In this document: piece after piece, positions 44,880 through 53,940 of the stretch
How positions within the stretch are numbered: the first letter of the stretch is position 1
How the letters are laid out: each line of letters begins with the position of its first letter
Source: an uncultured Muribaculaceae bacterium
GTDB taxonomy: Bacteria; Bacteroidota; Bacteroidia; Bacteroidales; Muribaculaceae
Length of the DNA stretch: 64,000 bases
Reading direction: 5' to 3'
NCBI GenBank assembly: GCA_910583795.1
Contig: CAJTZQ010000006.1
Coordinates: forward strand, 15,261 to 79,260
The notes under the pieces: generated by a model
The model's database searches: none
Told to the model about the DNA's origin: nothing
What the model saw: the letters and a program-made list of their open reading frames with translations, nothing else
Position numbers and translations under genes: made by a program

Positions 44880-45413
44880 ATGAGACTTTACAAAAAATTA
44901 CTGATATGTGCGGCAGCTGTGATGGCTTTGGGGTATCTAATACCCTATTCCTTCCGAAATCCTGTTGAAGGTGCTACCCGCAACGACTACAATCAGGAAT
45001 CTTTCTGGTATTATCCTTGGGGTACTTCAATCACTCACAAGGGTGTGGATATTTTTAAAAGCAAGAACACTCCCATACATCCGGCTTCAGGTGTGGAATG
45101 GGTGCTGTATGCAGGACACATGCCGGGCAAAGGGGGGAATGTCGTTGTCTCTCTTGCCCCCAAGTGGAGACTTCATTATTATGCACACATGGATAAGGTG
45201 TCGGCTATTCCATTGTCGGTTGTAACGCACGGATCCACCCTCGGGACAGTGGGAAATTCCGGAAATGCAGCCAACACTCCCTCTCATCTGCATTTCGGTA
45301 TAGGCTCATTGATTCTTAATCCATTTCGAATCGATGACACTCCTGATGGTTTATTCAAGGCATTCTATATGAACCCCACTCCTTACCTCAACACTTATCA
45401 TACCCCCCAATGA
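44880..45413 (+). CDS. M23-family (LytM-like) metallopeptidase
   Basis: This 177-residue envelope protein has an N-terminal membrane anchor or signal (KKLLICAAAVMALGYLIPYSF) and an M23 domain with all zinc ligands: HxxxD in THKGVDIFKS, HYYAHMD and the HxH motif in SHLHFG. GSTLGTVGNSGNA is the usual M23 loop. It should cut peptide cross-links of peptidoglycan in the periplasm. It sits between the two caspase/CHAT pairs, 19 bases ahead of a lipoprotein gene. Confidence 0.9.
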   Translation: MRLYKKLLICAAAVMALGYLIPYSFRNPVEGATRNDYNQESFWYYPWGTSITHKGVDIFKSKNTPIHPASGVEWVLYAGHMPGKGGNVVVSLAPKWRLHYYAHMDKVSAIPLSVVTHGSTLGTVGNSGNAANTPSHLHFGIGSLILNPFRIDDTPDGLFKAFYMNPTPYLNTYHTPQ

Positions 45414-45432
45414 CAATTAAATTAATAATATT

Positions 45433-46053
45433 ATGGCAAAATATTTTCCTATAACAACAATTCTTCTGATTCTCCTTGTCTCGTGTTCTCCCAAACCTAA
45501 GACGGAGTCTCCCCGGAATCAGTCTGACACTGATCTTCCGGAGGTGTATCAAAACGGTTTCTTCTCTATACGTTATCCTGATACTTATCAAGCGTATGCA
45601 AATTTCAGAGGGGAAACATATACTTTGGATGAACTTAATGAAATGGGGGAAGAAGCTATGAATAAATTGGAAATGAACGAAGTGTCGATCATGCCTAAGC
45701 ATCATAACAGCTATTGGATTTCTCCTGAAGTGTACATAGTGTTGTCGCGTCATAAAATGGATCTACCATTACGTACGTTTATGGATTTGTCGATAGAAAC
45801 ACGTAATTATACAAATGAGGAAGATATGGAATGTCTCGGATATAGCGACGTCGACAGCATATCATTTGCCGGGCATCCCGCACTTGAGACTAATTTCTAT
45901 TATCTTGCAGAAAATGGCGACACCCTGGTACAAAATCAGAAAATCGTAATGAAGCCGGATTTTTCTCTCTACTACGTCAACATCAAGTACAATTCACGGA
46001 CATCTCCCGAAACGGGTGAAAAGATCGTTTCCACATTCCAGTTCAAGGATTGA
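45433..46053 (+). CDS. Lipoprotein of unknown function (PsbP/DcrB-like fold possible)
   Basis: This 206-residue lipoprotein has the lipobox LLVSCSPKP (lipid Cys near residue 18). The mature part starts FFSIRYPDTYQAYANFRGE and ends in beta strands (KPDFSLYYVNIKYNSRT, STFQFKD), a pattern seen in PsbP/DcrB-like domains. No family is certain. It is probably co-transcribed with the M23 gene. Confidence 0.6.
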   Translation: MAKYFPITTILLILLVSCSPKPKTESPRNQSDTDLPEVYQNGFFSIRYPDTYQAYANFRGETYTLDELNEMGEEAMNKLEMNEVSIMPKHHNSYWISPEVYIVLSRHKMDLPLRTFMDLSIETRNYTNEEDMECLGYSDVDSISFAGHPALETNFYYLAENGDTLVQNQKIVMKPDFSLYYVNIKYNSRTSPETGEKIVSTFQFKD

Positions 46054-46082
46054 TCTTTACCCCTTTATTCACACTTACAAAA

Positions 46083-46115
46083 TTTTGTAATGTAAAGGAA
46101 TAGATTGTATCTTTG
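46083..46115 (+). promoter_or_regulatory. Promoter of caspase copy 2
   Basis: TTTTG (46083-46087) and TATCTTTG (46108-46115) are 20 bases apart, a textbook Bacteroidetes promoter. The likely transcript start near 46122 favours the ATG at 46137 as the start codon. Confidence 0.75.
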
Positions 46116-46136
46116 TATTAGAATTTGGATGTATCT

Positions 46137-47033
46137 ATGCCGTTGATAAGAATCATATTTGTCTTGGGGTTGCTGATCTTTTCGGCAACCCCGGAACTGT
46201 GTTCCGCAGGGAGGGCTCTTCTTATCGGGATCGGCGATTATGATACCGACCGGACAGGGTGGCGCAGGATCCATGGCGACGACGACGTGACGCTGCTCGC
46301 CCCTTTGTTGAAAGAGAACGTCTACACGGTCAGCAGCCTTACAAATAGCTATGCCACCAAGAAGAATATCGTCGCGGCAATCAAAAAATTAGCTAACGAA
46401 TGCCGAGCCGGAGATCATGTCTATCTACATTTTTCATGCCACGGGCAACCGGTGAGAGACTGCAACGGCGATGAATCAAGGGAATATGACGAGGCGATAG
46501 CTCCATACGATGCTCTGAAATCTGAAGGATATGCCGCAGGCAACAGTAAATATCGGGGCGAGAACCATCTTATAGATGATGAGATCGCCCCCCTGCTCGA
46601 CAACATCAGCCGAAAAATCGGAAAGACAGGAATCCTCTTCGTGGCATTCGACGCCTGCTATAGCCGGGGCTTGGAGAAGGGGGACAATGATTTCCCCGAA
46701 GATTTCGATGTGGACGAGCTTCCCGACTTTATGCGGGGTACAGCCGACTTTTTCTCCCCTACTGACAAAACATATCTGCAATCCATCAAACCGCCTCAGA
46801 AATTCAGTGGAGGGTCTCCGATTGCAATAGTGAGTGCATGCCGAGAAAACGAACGGAATTTCGAACTCCGTGTAGGCAACCGCCATTACGGTTCACTGTC
46901 CTACTGCATATCTAAGCTGCTGCTCAAAAATGCCGATTTACAAAAATGGATAAATTATTTTAAATCCGGTTCATACAAAACATCGGGATGTTTCCTTAAG
47001 ATCCAGCATCCCACAATAACCTTATACCAATGA
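46137..47033 (+). CDS. Exported caspase-family (C14) protease (copy 2)
   Basis: From the ATG at 46137 the product has 298 residues. A frame opening at a TTG 12 bases upstream would begin within a few bases of the transcript start and is less likely. It has a signal peptide (MPLIRIIFVLGLLIFSATPE), the strand GRALLIGIGDYD, catalytic His102 in YLHFSCHGQPVRD and catalytic Cys174 in FVAFDACYSRG. It is clearly paralogous to copy 1 along its whole length (both have a CRENERNFE segment and GSLSY). Its stop overlaps the start of the second CHAT gene (ATGA). Confidence 0.9.
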   Translation: MPLIRIIFVLGLLIFSATPELCSAGRALLIGIGDYDTDRTGWRRIHGDDDVTLLAPLLKENVYTVSSLTNSYATKKNIVAAIKKLANECRAGDHVYLHFSCHGQPVRDCNGDESREYDEAIAPYDALKSEGYAAGNSKYRGENHLIDDEIAPLLDNISRKIGKTGILFVAFDACYSRGLEKGDNDFPEDFDVDELPDFMRGTADFFSPTDKTYLQSIKPPQKFSGGSPIAIVSACRENERNFELRVGNRHYGSLSYCISKLLLKNADLQKWINYFKSGSYKTSGCFLKIQHPTITLYQ

Positions 47034-49594
47034 TGCGATATTTTCTATTTATACTACTGGCCTTGCTCTCTTTCCCGGCATTGGCAAAAGAGACGGTCGA
47101 TACAGACACCGACAGCCTTGTGGAAGAGATATTAAAGCTTAAGCAACCGGATGATTATATCTCTCCGCAATACGATTTTGCAAAAGAGGCAGTCAAACAG
47201 TTTGAAGAATTCACTACGTCTCCAGGATGGTCAGTCGAACTTTTTGAACCACTCGCAAGCGATCTCGTCGACATTCTTGTCGGCCGTCAGGATTATATAG
47301 CGGCAGGAATTGTACTGGAAAAAGCATTCAACATACTTTTGAATGAATATTCCACTGAAAAAATTGTAAACCACAATGCACACTATCTCATGACTTCGGC
47401 AGCAGAATATTATGTACGAGGGGGAGTATATGCAAGTGCTGCAAATTTTCTTGAGACAGCAACATCCTTTTGCCTTATGACCGGGCGCAATTCAGGAAAC
47501 CACTGGATCCGCATACTTTTCAACACATCTCAATTATTCTCTATATATGGAAACTTTGATTATGCAATCAAATTTTTCAATGACGGGATGAAGTATTTTT
47601 CGGAAATCAAAGAATCGGAACTTTCTCCTATTACAATCAACACAATGCTGCGCTGTGCCCTGGCACTTGTAGACCATACTGAGCAGGACACTTTCTCCAA
47701 CATGATTTCATTTATGAAAGGAGACCACTCTTTCACTGCTGAAAACGCAATGCACTGGAATCTTTTCATTGCCCGTTGCCTCCATCACTATAACAAAGAC
47801 TATGAAGCCGCCGACAGGGCATACGACGCTGTATTTAATTCCTCTCAAGCAAAAGGTGCATACCCGATTGCGATGACCGATGCCATAGAGACATCCTGGT
47901 ATTTAGGGAAAGACAAGTATTCTACTATGCTCCTCACAGCAACTAATATCGGCAGGTCCCTTATTGAGCAGTCGCTAAATTCATTTGCAATCAATGACAC
48001 TGAACAATACTGGAACAACACAGCAGAAAAGCTTAACCGCGCTTATGGATTCACCTTCAATCTTGAAAACCCGGATCAATTCCTGATGACAGGGGCATTT
48101 CTGAATGCTGTATTCACGAAATCCCTTTCCATTCAGACCTACACCGAGATGATGAAATCTATCAAAACCGGCGGAAGCAGCAAACACCGTGAAGCCTTTG
48201 ACAAGATCGTTGAGCTACGCCGTAAAATGGGAAACACAACTAATCCTGAACAACGTAATGCCATAGCTTCTGAGCTCAACCATCTTGAATGGTCTTTGCG
48301 CATATCATCTGATTTTACCGGGTTCTATGGATTGAACCATAACAAGACAGTTCTGATGCCATCCGGTCTTGCACCCGACGAATGTGAAATCGAGATTGTT
48401 GAGTATCCCAAAATTGAAAACGGAGAGGAGATAAATTGCTATGGCGCCATTATTTGCACTTCCAAACCTCACACCGACAAACGTCTCGGCATCTCTCACC
48501 GCGTGGAGAATTATGAATTCGTCTACCTCGGACCTGTCATTGCATGGCAACTTTTCCATTTTGGAATGAACGATAATTTTGACGACAAAACACGGGCGGA
48601 ACAATACCGGCATGACCAGATAGTCAGTGTGGGGAATCTCATGGTTCCGCTATTGAATCATATTCAGGGATATAAGAAAGCTTACGTCTCCCCTACAGGT
48701 ATATTGAGCATGATCAACATCGGTGCCCTTCCCTGGGGAACGGGCGACAGCATTGTCAATGACAAAGTAGAGATTGTGAGGATCAATGCGGCATACGATG
48801 TGCCTGACATAAAAAAACGTGATGCAAGCCTTAGATCAGCCGCCTTGTTCCATAATATTGATTTCAACAATTCCAATCAGTCGAATAATTACATGACGGA
48901 CAATCTCGGTGAAACTTCAGGTTATCGTGTGAGCATCGAAAAAGGAGGTCCGCTGAAAAAATTCAACAGGCTTCCCATTGACGGCGCCAAACTGCTGCAA
49001 TGCGTCAAAAGCCAGACAAAAAAGATTGACAATCATTCGGCGGCATTTGCCTCGGAAGAAGCTTTCAAGAAATATGATAGCAATGCACCAGAACTTATAC
49101 ACATAGATACTCACGGATTTTTTATCCAATCATCAGATCAAGCATTTATTGGTAAGCATGTGCTCTCCGGCACAAGAGAACGCGCCCTACTTACATGCGG
49201 ACTCGCAATGTCGGGGTGTAATCATGCATGGGCAGGTGAAGATGTGCCGGAGGGAAAGGAAGACGGTATTTTGACTGGATGGGAAATTTCTTGCATGGAC
49301 CTGTCGGGATGCAAATTAGCCGTGCTTTCGGCATGCGAGACTGCACAAGGCAACGTGGACAGGATCAACGGCGTGCTCGGATTGCAGAGAGCCTTGAAGA
49401 TGGCGGGAGTGAAAGCCATGTTGCTGACGCTATGGTCGGTCGACAACGAACTGACCGAAGAGTTTATCAACGGTTTCTATAAGAGATTGCCAAACTCAGC
49501 AAACTTCAATGAGGCGTTTGTAGAGACACAGAAAGAGTTTCGCAAGCGCCACCCCGACCCCTACCATTGGGCACCGTTCATGCTTATCAACTGA
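47030..49594 (+). CDS. Exported CHAT-domain protease-like protein (copy 2)
   Basis: This 854-residue protein has a signal peptide (YFLFILLALLSFPALA), a helical TPR-like region (about 60-330) and a CHAT domain (about 430-854). The dyad is His695 in LIHIDTHGFFIQ and Cys769 in LAVLSACETAQG, followed by VLGLQRALKMAGVKAML, as in other CHAT proteins. The order here is caspase then CHAT, the reverse of the first pair. The two-gene coupling suggests that the proteins act together outside the cytoplasm, one perhaps activating the other. Confidence 0.88.
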   Translation: MMRYFLFILLALLSFPALAKETVDTDTDSLVEEILKLKQPDDYISPQYDFAKEAVKQFEEFTTSPGWSVELFEPLASDLVDILVGRQDYIAAGIVLEKAFNILLNEYSTEKIVNHNAHYLMTSAAEYYVRGGVYASAANFLETATSFCLMTGRNSGNHWIRILFNTSQLFSIYGNFDYAIKFFNDGMKYFSEIKESELSPITINTMLRCALALVDHTEQDTFSNMISFMKGDHSFTAENAMHWNLFIARCLHHYNKDYEAADRAYDAVFNSSQAKGAYPIAMTDAIETSWYLGKDKYSTMLLTATNIGRSLIEQSLNSFAINDTEQYWNNTAEKLNRAYGFTFNLENPDQFLMTGAFLNAVFTKSLSIQTYTEMMKSIKTGGSSKHREAFDKIVELRRKMGNTTNPEQRNAIASELNHLEWSLRISSDFTGFYGLNHNKTVLMPSGLAPDECEIEIVEYPKIENGEEINCYGAIICTSKPHTDKRLGISHRVENYEFVYLGPVIAWQLFHFGMNDNFDDKTRAEQYRHDQIVSVGNLMVPLLNHIQGYKKAYVSPTGILSMINIGALPWGTGDSIVNDKVEIVRINAAYDVPDIKKRDASLRSAALFHNIDFNNSNQSNNYMTDNLGETSGYRVSIEKGGPLKKFNRLPIDGAKLLQCVKSQTKKIDNHSAAFASEEAFKKYDSNAPELIHIDTHGFFIQSSDQAFIGKHVLSGTRERALLTCGLAMSGCNHAWAGEDVPEGKEDGILTGWEISCMDLSGCKLAVLSACETAQGNVDRINGVLGLQRALKMAGVKAMLLTLWSVDNELTEEFINGFYKRLPNSANFNEAFVETQKEFRKRHPDPYHWAPFMLIN

Positions 49595-49674
49595 CATCCG
49601 CACACTCCCGATAAAGTCACTATTTACCTTCTGCATATTATCGGTATTACAAGATGTAACCAACAGTTAAGGAT

Positions 49675-50430
49675 ATGACAGAAACCTTTTGGCGCTTTGT
49701 GATTATGCTTATCGGAGTCTTTTTCATCAGATGGCTTTTCAACGCCATCCAAGACAGGAAAGACGATGAAGAAATCCAACGCAAATTTTATGATGACGGG
49801 GAAGGTCCCGAACGACCGCCCTTTTGTGAATCACCTTCCCCTCCTTCTGAACCGGTTCCGTTGCATGACAAGGCAGCCCTTCGAGCAATGGATCCGGAAC
49901 CGAATTGTGAAACTATGGAATTAATTAAAAAATATCAACAGGAAATGACTGAAAAAGAAAATTTACAAGCGCAGAATAAAGAACTACTTTTGACGACTCT
50001 GCAGGAAATGGGATGCCAGCCGCAGGAAGATCCCGACGAGGACAGAATATATCTTAAATATCAAGGTGAGAACTTCTGTATCGACCAGAATCTTAGTTTC
50101 ATAAGGATATGGGATTTACCGTTCGCAGATGTAAATGTCATAGACACTAATTTACCTCTCATAATCGAGACTATCAATACGGCTAACCACTGTATGGGTC
50201 CTGCTATTATATTATCGGATCCGGATGAAAATGGCAAACGAAACATAATGAGTCGTATGGACTTACTCTTTTCCACGTTTATTCCTGAGCCGGCATCATA
50301 TCTTGCCGCCGTCTTTGAGCTTTTCTTCCAAATAAAACATACATTTAAACTCGAATTGGATAAAGCCCTCGACCCCTCAGGCGAAGGAAAAAATTCCAAC
50401 CTATCCACCTCCCAGCCATTTCTGAACTAA
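49675..50430 (+). CDS. Membrane-anchored YbjN-like protein
   Basis: This 251-residue protein has one N-terminal membrane helix (FVIMLIGVFFIRWLFNAI), a Pro-rich acidic linker (about 30-75), and a domain at about 95-235 whose layout (LLTTLQEMGCQPQEDPDEDR, FCIDQNLSFIRIWDLPF, LLFSTFIPEPASYLAAVFELFF) resembles the YbjN / secretion-chaperone-like fold. The assignment is by eye. It follows CHAT copy 2 by 80 bases and may belong to the same unit. Confidence 0.5.
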   Translation: MTETFWRFVIMLIGVFFIRWLFNAIQDRKDDEEIQRKFYDDGEGPERPPFCESPSPPSEPVPLHDKAALRAMDPEPNCETMELIKKYQQEMTEKENLQAQNKELLLTTLQEMGCQPQEDPDEDRIYLKYQGENFCIDQNLSFIRIWDLPFADVNVIDTNLPLIIETINTANHCMGPAIILSDPDENGKRNIMSRMDLLFSTFIPEPASYLAAVFELFFQIKHTFKLELDKALDPSGEGKNSNLSTSQPFLN

Positions 50431-50463
50431 TCCCAATACATTCTATATATAAGAAATATAAAA

Positions 50464-51879
50464 TCAGTCGAACAAGGCATCTGCAGTTATAATATTTTGT
50501 ATATCTCCTGCATACTCATTTGATGTCAGACCTGAGGCTGCTATCATTGTCAGAAATATGGCGTTTCTCGTTTTTGTAACATCCCTTAATCTCGCAATCT
50601 TATTCTGAAGATTGGCGGCATACTTTTTGTCGATTATAAAAGGATTCTTCGTATATTTCATTTCACATAGATTGAACACCTTATCGGCTCTTTCAATCAG
50701 CAAATCTATTTCGACACCTGGAAGATCGGCATATGGCGGAGTACGCCATGAAAATTCATTGCTCAATATGCCTCCAATCCCTAAAGCATTTTTTATTTGA
50801 CGAATGTGAAGCAGACATATTCTTTCAAATGATAACCCACACCAATTGGAAAATACTGCACTCGTTTGAATTTTTGACCAATAACCTTCATCTGTATTTT
50901 TTTTAGATGAAAGAAATCTATAATAGAATAATGTATAGTTGTCGATAAGTTGATATACAGTTCCTTTCACCCTATTCCCATAGGACGAATATGAACGTAT
51001 AAATCCACAAGCTTCAAGATCACCAAGATATTTAGTTAATGAACCGTTTCGGAACAGTTTTGTTGACTCTGAAATTTCTTCGATTGTCATTCCCACTTTT
51101 TTCTTTCCCAGTACAGATATAATTTTCAAATATGGATCAGGATGCTTAAACAATGAGGCGTATAGATCCTCAAACTCATTCTTTAAAATAGCATTCTCTG
51201 TGAAGAACATACGATCTATATTCTGAGCAAGGCTGAATCTGTGGTCAAGTTTACTCCAATAATAAGGAACACCCCCAAATATCATGTATGCCTCTATAAT
51301 TTGCGGACGGGTCATCTGCATACGCACAGATGCAACATATTTCTCACATTCTCTCAGAGTGAACTGTTTCAACTTGATGCTTCGAGAAAGTCGGTTATGT
51401 AATCCACCATGATTATTAACAATATTTTTGATAATCCATGAGGTTGCCGAACCACACACAATTAATAAGATATCTTTCCTTGCCGATGCCCACCCATTCC
51501 AAAAATGTTCAAATGCCGGAAGAAAATCAGACTTAGGTGTATCCATCCACGGAAGTTCATCAAGAAAAATTATTTTCTTATTCTCTTTCTTATCCTTGAT
51601 AAAGGTCAAAAGGTATTGAAATGCCTCAAGCCAATTTTTAGGTATTCGTGAAGGTGTGTAGCCATGATTTACCAATGAATTATAAAATGCCACAAGTTGA
51701 CCCTTAGCCGGCAATTTAGATACTCCTGCATGGAAAAAGGAAAAACGATTCTGCAACGTCTCTCTTACAAGATATGTTTTACCAATTCGCCGACGACCAT
51801 ATATGGCGACAAATTCTGACTCGGAAGAGGAGTAAGCCTCTTCAAGTTGATATATTTCTTCTTCTCGTCCTATGAGCAT
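50464..51879 (-). CDS. ATP-binding protein of the archaeal-ATPase/DUF234 type
   Basis: This 471-residue cytosolic protein has Walker A YGRRRIGKTYLV (about 28-39) and Walker B KKIIFLDELPWMD (about 100-112), an arginine-finger region, a winged-helix domain (TIEEISESTKLFRNGSLTKYL, about 260-310) and a C-terminal DUF234 nuclease-like domain (GVEIDLLIERADKVFNLCEMKY; the Asp, Glu and Lys fit a PD-(D/E)XK core). Such proteins are common in Bacteroidetes and mostly of unknown function. It is convergent with the preceding gene. Confidence 0.88.
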   Translation of the reverse strand: MLIGREEEIYQLEEAYSSSESEFVAIYGRRRIGKTYLVRETLQNRFSFFHAGVSKLPAKGQLVAFYNSLVNHGYTPSRIPKNWLEAFQYLLTFIKDKKENKKIIFLDELPWMDTPKSDFLPAFEHFWNGWASARKDILLIVCGSATSWIIKNIVNNHGGLHNRLSRSIKLKQFTLRECEKYVASVRMQMTRPQIIEAYMIFGGVPYYWSKLDHRFSLAQNIDRMFFTENAILKNEFEDLYASLFKHPDPYLKIISVLGKKKVGMTIEEISESTKLFRNGSLTKYLGDLEACGFIRSYSSYGNRVKGTVYQLIDNYTLFYYRFLSSKKNTDEGYWSKIQTSAVFSNWCGLSFERICLLHIRQIKNALGIGGILSNEFSWRTPPYADLPGVEIDLLIERADKVFNLCEMKYTKNPFIIDKKYAANLQNKIARLRDVTKTRNAIFLTMIAASGLTSNEYAGDIQNIITADALFD

Positions 51880-52080
51880 ACTTCAAAATTTGTACAAATA
51901 TAATACTATTTTTTCAATATATACTATCTAAATCACCATAATTTTAATAGATTTAGACAGCATATCAAGATTACATATAATAGTTTTTTACAAAGCAATT
52001 GAACTATTATGTATCTAAATCTTCAATTAAATTACACTTTTAGATACAAAATAAATGAATTTTAAATCCTATCTTCCTAA

Positions 52081-52269
52081 GAGTATGTTTACTTTTGGCA
52101 TAAGTTAAGATTTAGAAAGAGTTTTTGAGGTTGTTTTGAGACTCAGTGAAGGAGTTATGGGTTCCATAACGACTGAATGAAGACTTAAAACAAGCCAAAA
52201 AGGCTTCTAAAGATTTCTTAATATTAAAAGTAAACATAAGATTTCTTAATATTAAAAGTAAACATACTC
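52081..52269. mobile_element. Foldback MITE with 3-base target duplication
   Basis: The ends are perfect 16-base inverted repeats, GAGTATGTTTACTTTT at the left and its complement ending at 52269. TAA flanks both sides (52078-52080 and 52270-52272), consistent with a target duplication. The interior folds on itself around GTTATGG-GTT-CCATAAC (52154-52170). A perfect 28-base tandem duplication (52210-52237 and 52238-52265) lies near the right end; without it the element would be 161 bases with its fold exactly in the middle. There is no coding frame. A 3-base T-A duplication fits an IS5-group transposase acting in trans. The remaining gap 51880-52501 is AT-rich and shows nothing else I recognise. 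Confidence 0.8.
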
Positions 52270-52501
52270 TAATATTTACAAATTTTTATACTCTCTAAAA
52301 ATATGCTTACACGTCAAATACATTTCAAAAAAACTCCTATATATTAGAGGCTTATACTACATAATCTTAAAGGCAAAAAAATATTACCATTTATATTTTT
52401 GACATATTTTCTGATTTTTGATTTACCTTGCCGGGGTTGATGGTATTATAAGATACAAAGGGAAAACAACCCGCCAAAACAATATTAACATCAATTCAAT
52501 T

Positions 52502-53212
52502 ATGGGAAAAACTACTGTTTTTAATCTTATCATCCTTGATGAAAGCGGCTCGATGAGTCCACTCACTCAAGAGACAATCGAAGGATGCAACGAAACTCTC
52601 AACCTCATCCGTTCTCTCGAAGAAAAGCACGGCGACACTCAACGCAACCTTGTCAGCATCTATCTCTTCCAAAGCAATCCAGAGGTTCCATCGAGATATG
52701 TCTACCACAACCAACCTATCAATGAAATCGCCAACATGAATCCCGATACATACCGTCCCTGGGGAAGCACCCCCCTTCTCGACGCTGTCGGCAACACCCT
52801 CTCCGAACTGAAAACCGTTGCAGCCACTCATGAAGATTCCACCGGTATTGTCACGATAATCACCGATGGAATGGAGAACTCTTCAACCAATTTCTCTTGG
52901 AAACAGGTTGCCGATCTTATATCTCAGGTAAAAGAATTGGGATGGACGGTCAATTTGATAGGTGCCAATATCGACGTGGAAGAAATGTCGAAAAAAATTC
53001 AGATAGACAATTCCTTAACTTTTAACGCTTCAAGCACAGGCACCAAAAACATGTGGAAGAAATTTAACCATGACTTTGCCAATCACGAAGAAAGGAGAAT
53101 CAAAGCTGAAAAACAATGTTCTTCACCCAATGAGAAATTTAATATAAGACAAAGGATTTCAGGTTTATTTTTCCAAAACGACACCAATCAAGACGATGAA
53201 GACCTATTCTGA
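52502..53212 (+). CDS. Stand-alone vWA-domain protein
   Basis: The ATG at 52502 gives 236 residues. The longer frame upstream lacks an ATG near its start and looks non-coding. The vWA domain has the MIDAS motif LDESGSMSPL, then SIYLFQ, a loop with WGSTPLLDAVGNTL and VTIITDGMENSS, and a second Asp motif. The C-terminal 40 residues are basic and then acidic (NQDDEDLF). No signal peptide was seen. It is separated by a strong terminator from the sigma factor gene and may be a single-gene unit. Confidence 0.88.
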   Translation: MGKTTVFNLIILDESGSMSPLTQETIEGCNETLNLIRSLEEKHGDTQRNLVSIYLFQSNPEVPSRYVYHNQPINEIANMNPDTYRPWGSTPLLDAVGNTLSELKTVAATHEDSTGIVTIITDGMENSSTNFSWKQVADLISQVKELGWTVNLIGANIDVEEMSKKIQIDNSLTFNASSTGTKNMWKKFNHDFANHEERRIKAEKQCSSPNEKFNIRQRISGLFFQNDTNQDDEDLF

Positions 53213-53243
53213 CGCCGCCTGACACAACTACAGACTTGCCTCT

Positions 53244-53300
53244 ATCGGGAATCCTGCCTGACAACGGCAACCGCCATGTCAGGCAAGGTTCCCGATTTTT
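53244..53300 (+). terminator. Strong terminator after the vWA gene
   Basis: A 20-base stem pairs ATCGGGAATCCTGCCTGACA with TGTCAGGCAAGGTTCCCGAT, with two mismatches, followed by TTTTTATAT. Confidence 0.88.
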
Positions 53301-53319
53301 ATATCATAAGAATTTGTGG

Positions 53320-53327
53320 TATATTTG
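53320..53327 (+). promoter_or_regulatory. Candidate -7 box of the sigma factor gene
   Basis: TATATTTG fits TAnnTTTG and lies 18 bases upstream of the ATG at 53346, so the leader would be short. Confidence 0.45.
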
Positions 53328-53345
53328 CAAAAAATATACTCTCAA

Positions 53346-53927
53346 ATGCCCCTAAACTTCAAGGATGTCACAGATCAATGGTATGCAAAGATGCGCGTGC
53401 CGTTTATGACAAGCCTCACAAAAAAGTTTCCTAATCTGACATTGGCAGACGCGGAAAATATATATCAGGATACTTTCCTGGCTATCTACGACAATTTGGA
53501 AGCCGGAAGAATCAAAGACGGCACATCATGGTATACCTATATAATGACCGTAGGGTATAACATCGCATGCAAGTTTATGCGTCATGCCGGAATAACAGAT
53601 TCTTACGAAACTCCAACCGATACCGGAGAAAACAATGCCACCCTCGACCGTATCCGCACAATCGAAAAGCAGATGCAAGAGGAAGACCTGACGATTTTCG
53701 ACAATCCGCAGGCTGACGCCGTATTAGCGGAGGAACTGACGCGTACTCCCGAACCGTGTGCCACAATTATCCGTCTCTTCTACTACGAACGCCTCTCTCT
53801 TGCAGAGATTGCAGACGCCATCGGATTCAATTCAGCCAGAAGCGTGCAGTCGCGCCGCTGGCAATGTGTGAAAAATCTTATTTCCCCGGTAAAGGCAGCC
53901 TTGCAGAGAGCCGGGATCATCGACTAA
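53346..53927 (+). CDS. Sigma-70 family (ECF-type) RNA polymerase sigma factor
   Basis: Starting at the ATG at 53346 (the earlier GTG lies inside the promoter), the product has 193 residues. Sigma region 2 shows ADAENIYQDTFLAIYDNL and SWYTYIMTVGYNIACKFMR; region 4 shows IIRLFYYERLSLAEIADAIGF and a recognition-helix-like ARSVQSRRWQCVKNL. A linker of about 50 acidic residues lies between. The next gene, 13 bases downstream, is the probable anti-sigma partner. It probably sets expression of nearby envelope genes, but its target promoters are not identifiable here. Confidence 0.92.
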   Translation: MPLNFKDVTDQWYAKMRVPFMTSLTKKFPNLTLADAENIYQDTFLAIYDNLEAGRIKDGTSWYTYIMTVGYNIACKFMRHAGITDSYETPTDTGENNATLDRIRTIEKQMQEEDLTIFDNPQADAVLAEELTRTPEPCATIIRLFYYERLSLAEIADAIGFNSARSVQSRRWQCVKNLISPVKAALQRAGIID

Positions 53928-53940
53928 TCTTTATCGTGTT

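Noticed and set aside
46125..46136. Upstream TTG start for caspase copy 2
   Set aside because: It lies within about ten bases of the -7 box, leaving almost no leader; the ATG at 46137 gives a clean signal peptide.
52418..52501. N-terminal extension of the vWA gene
   Set aside because: The extension has no ATG near its start and lies in AT-rich intergenic DNA; the ATG at 52502 begins the vWA domain directly.
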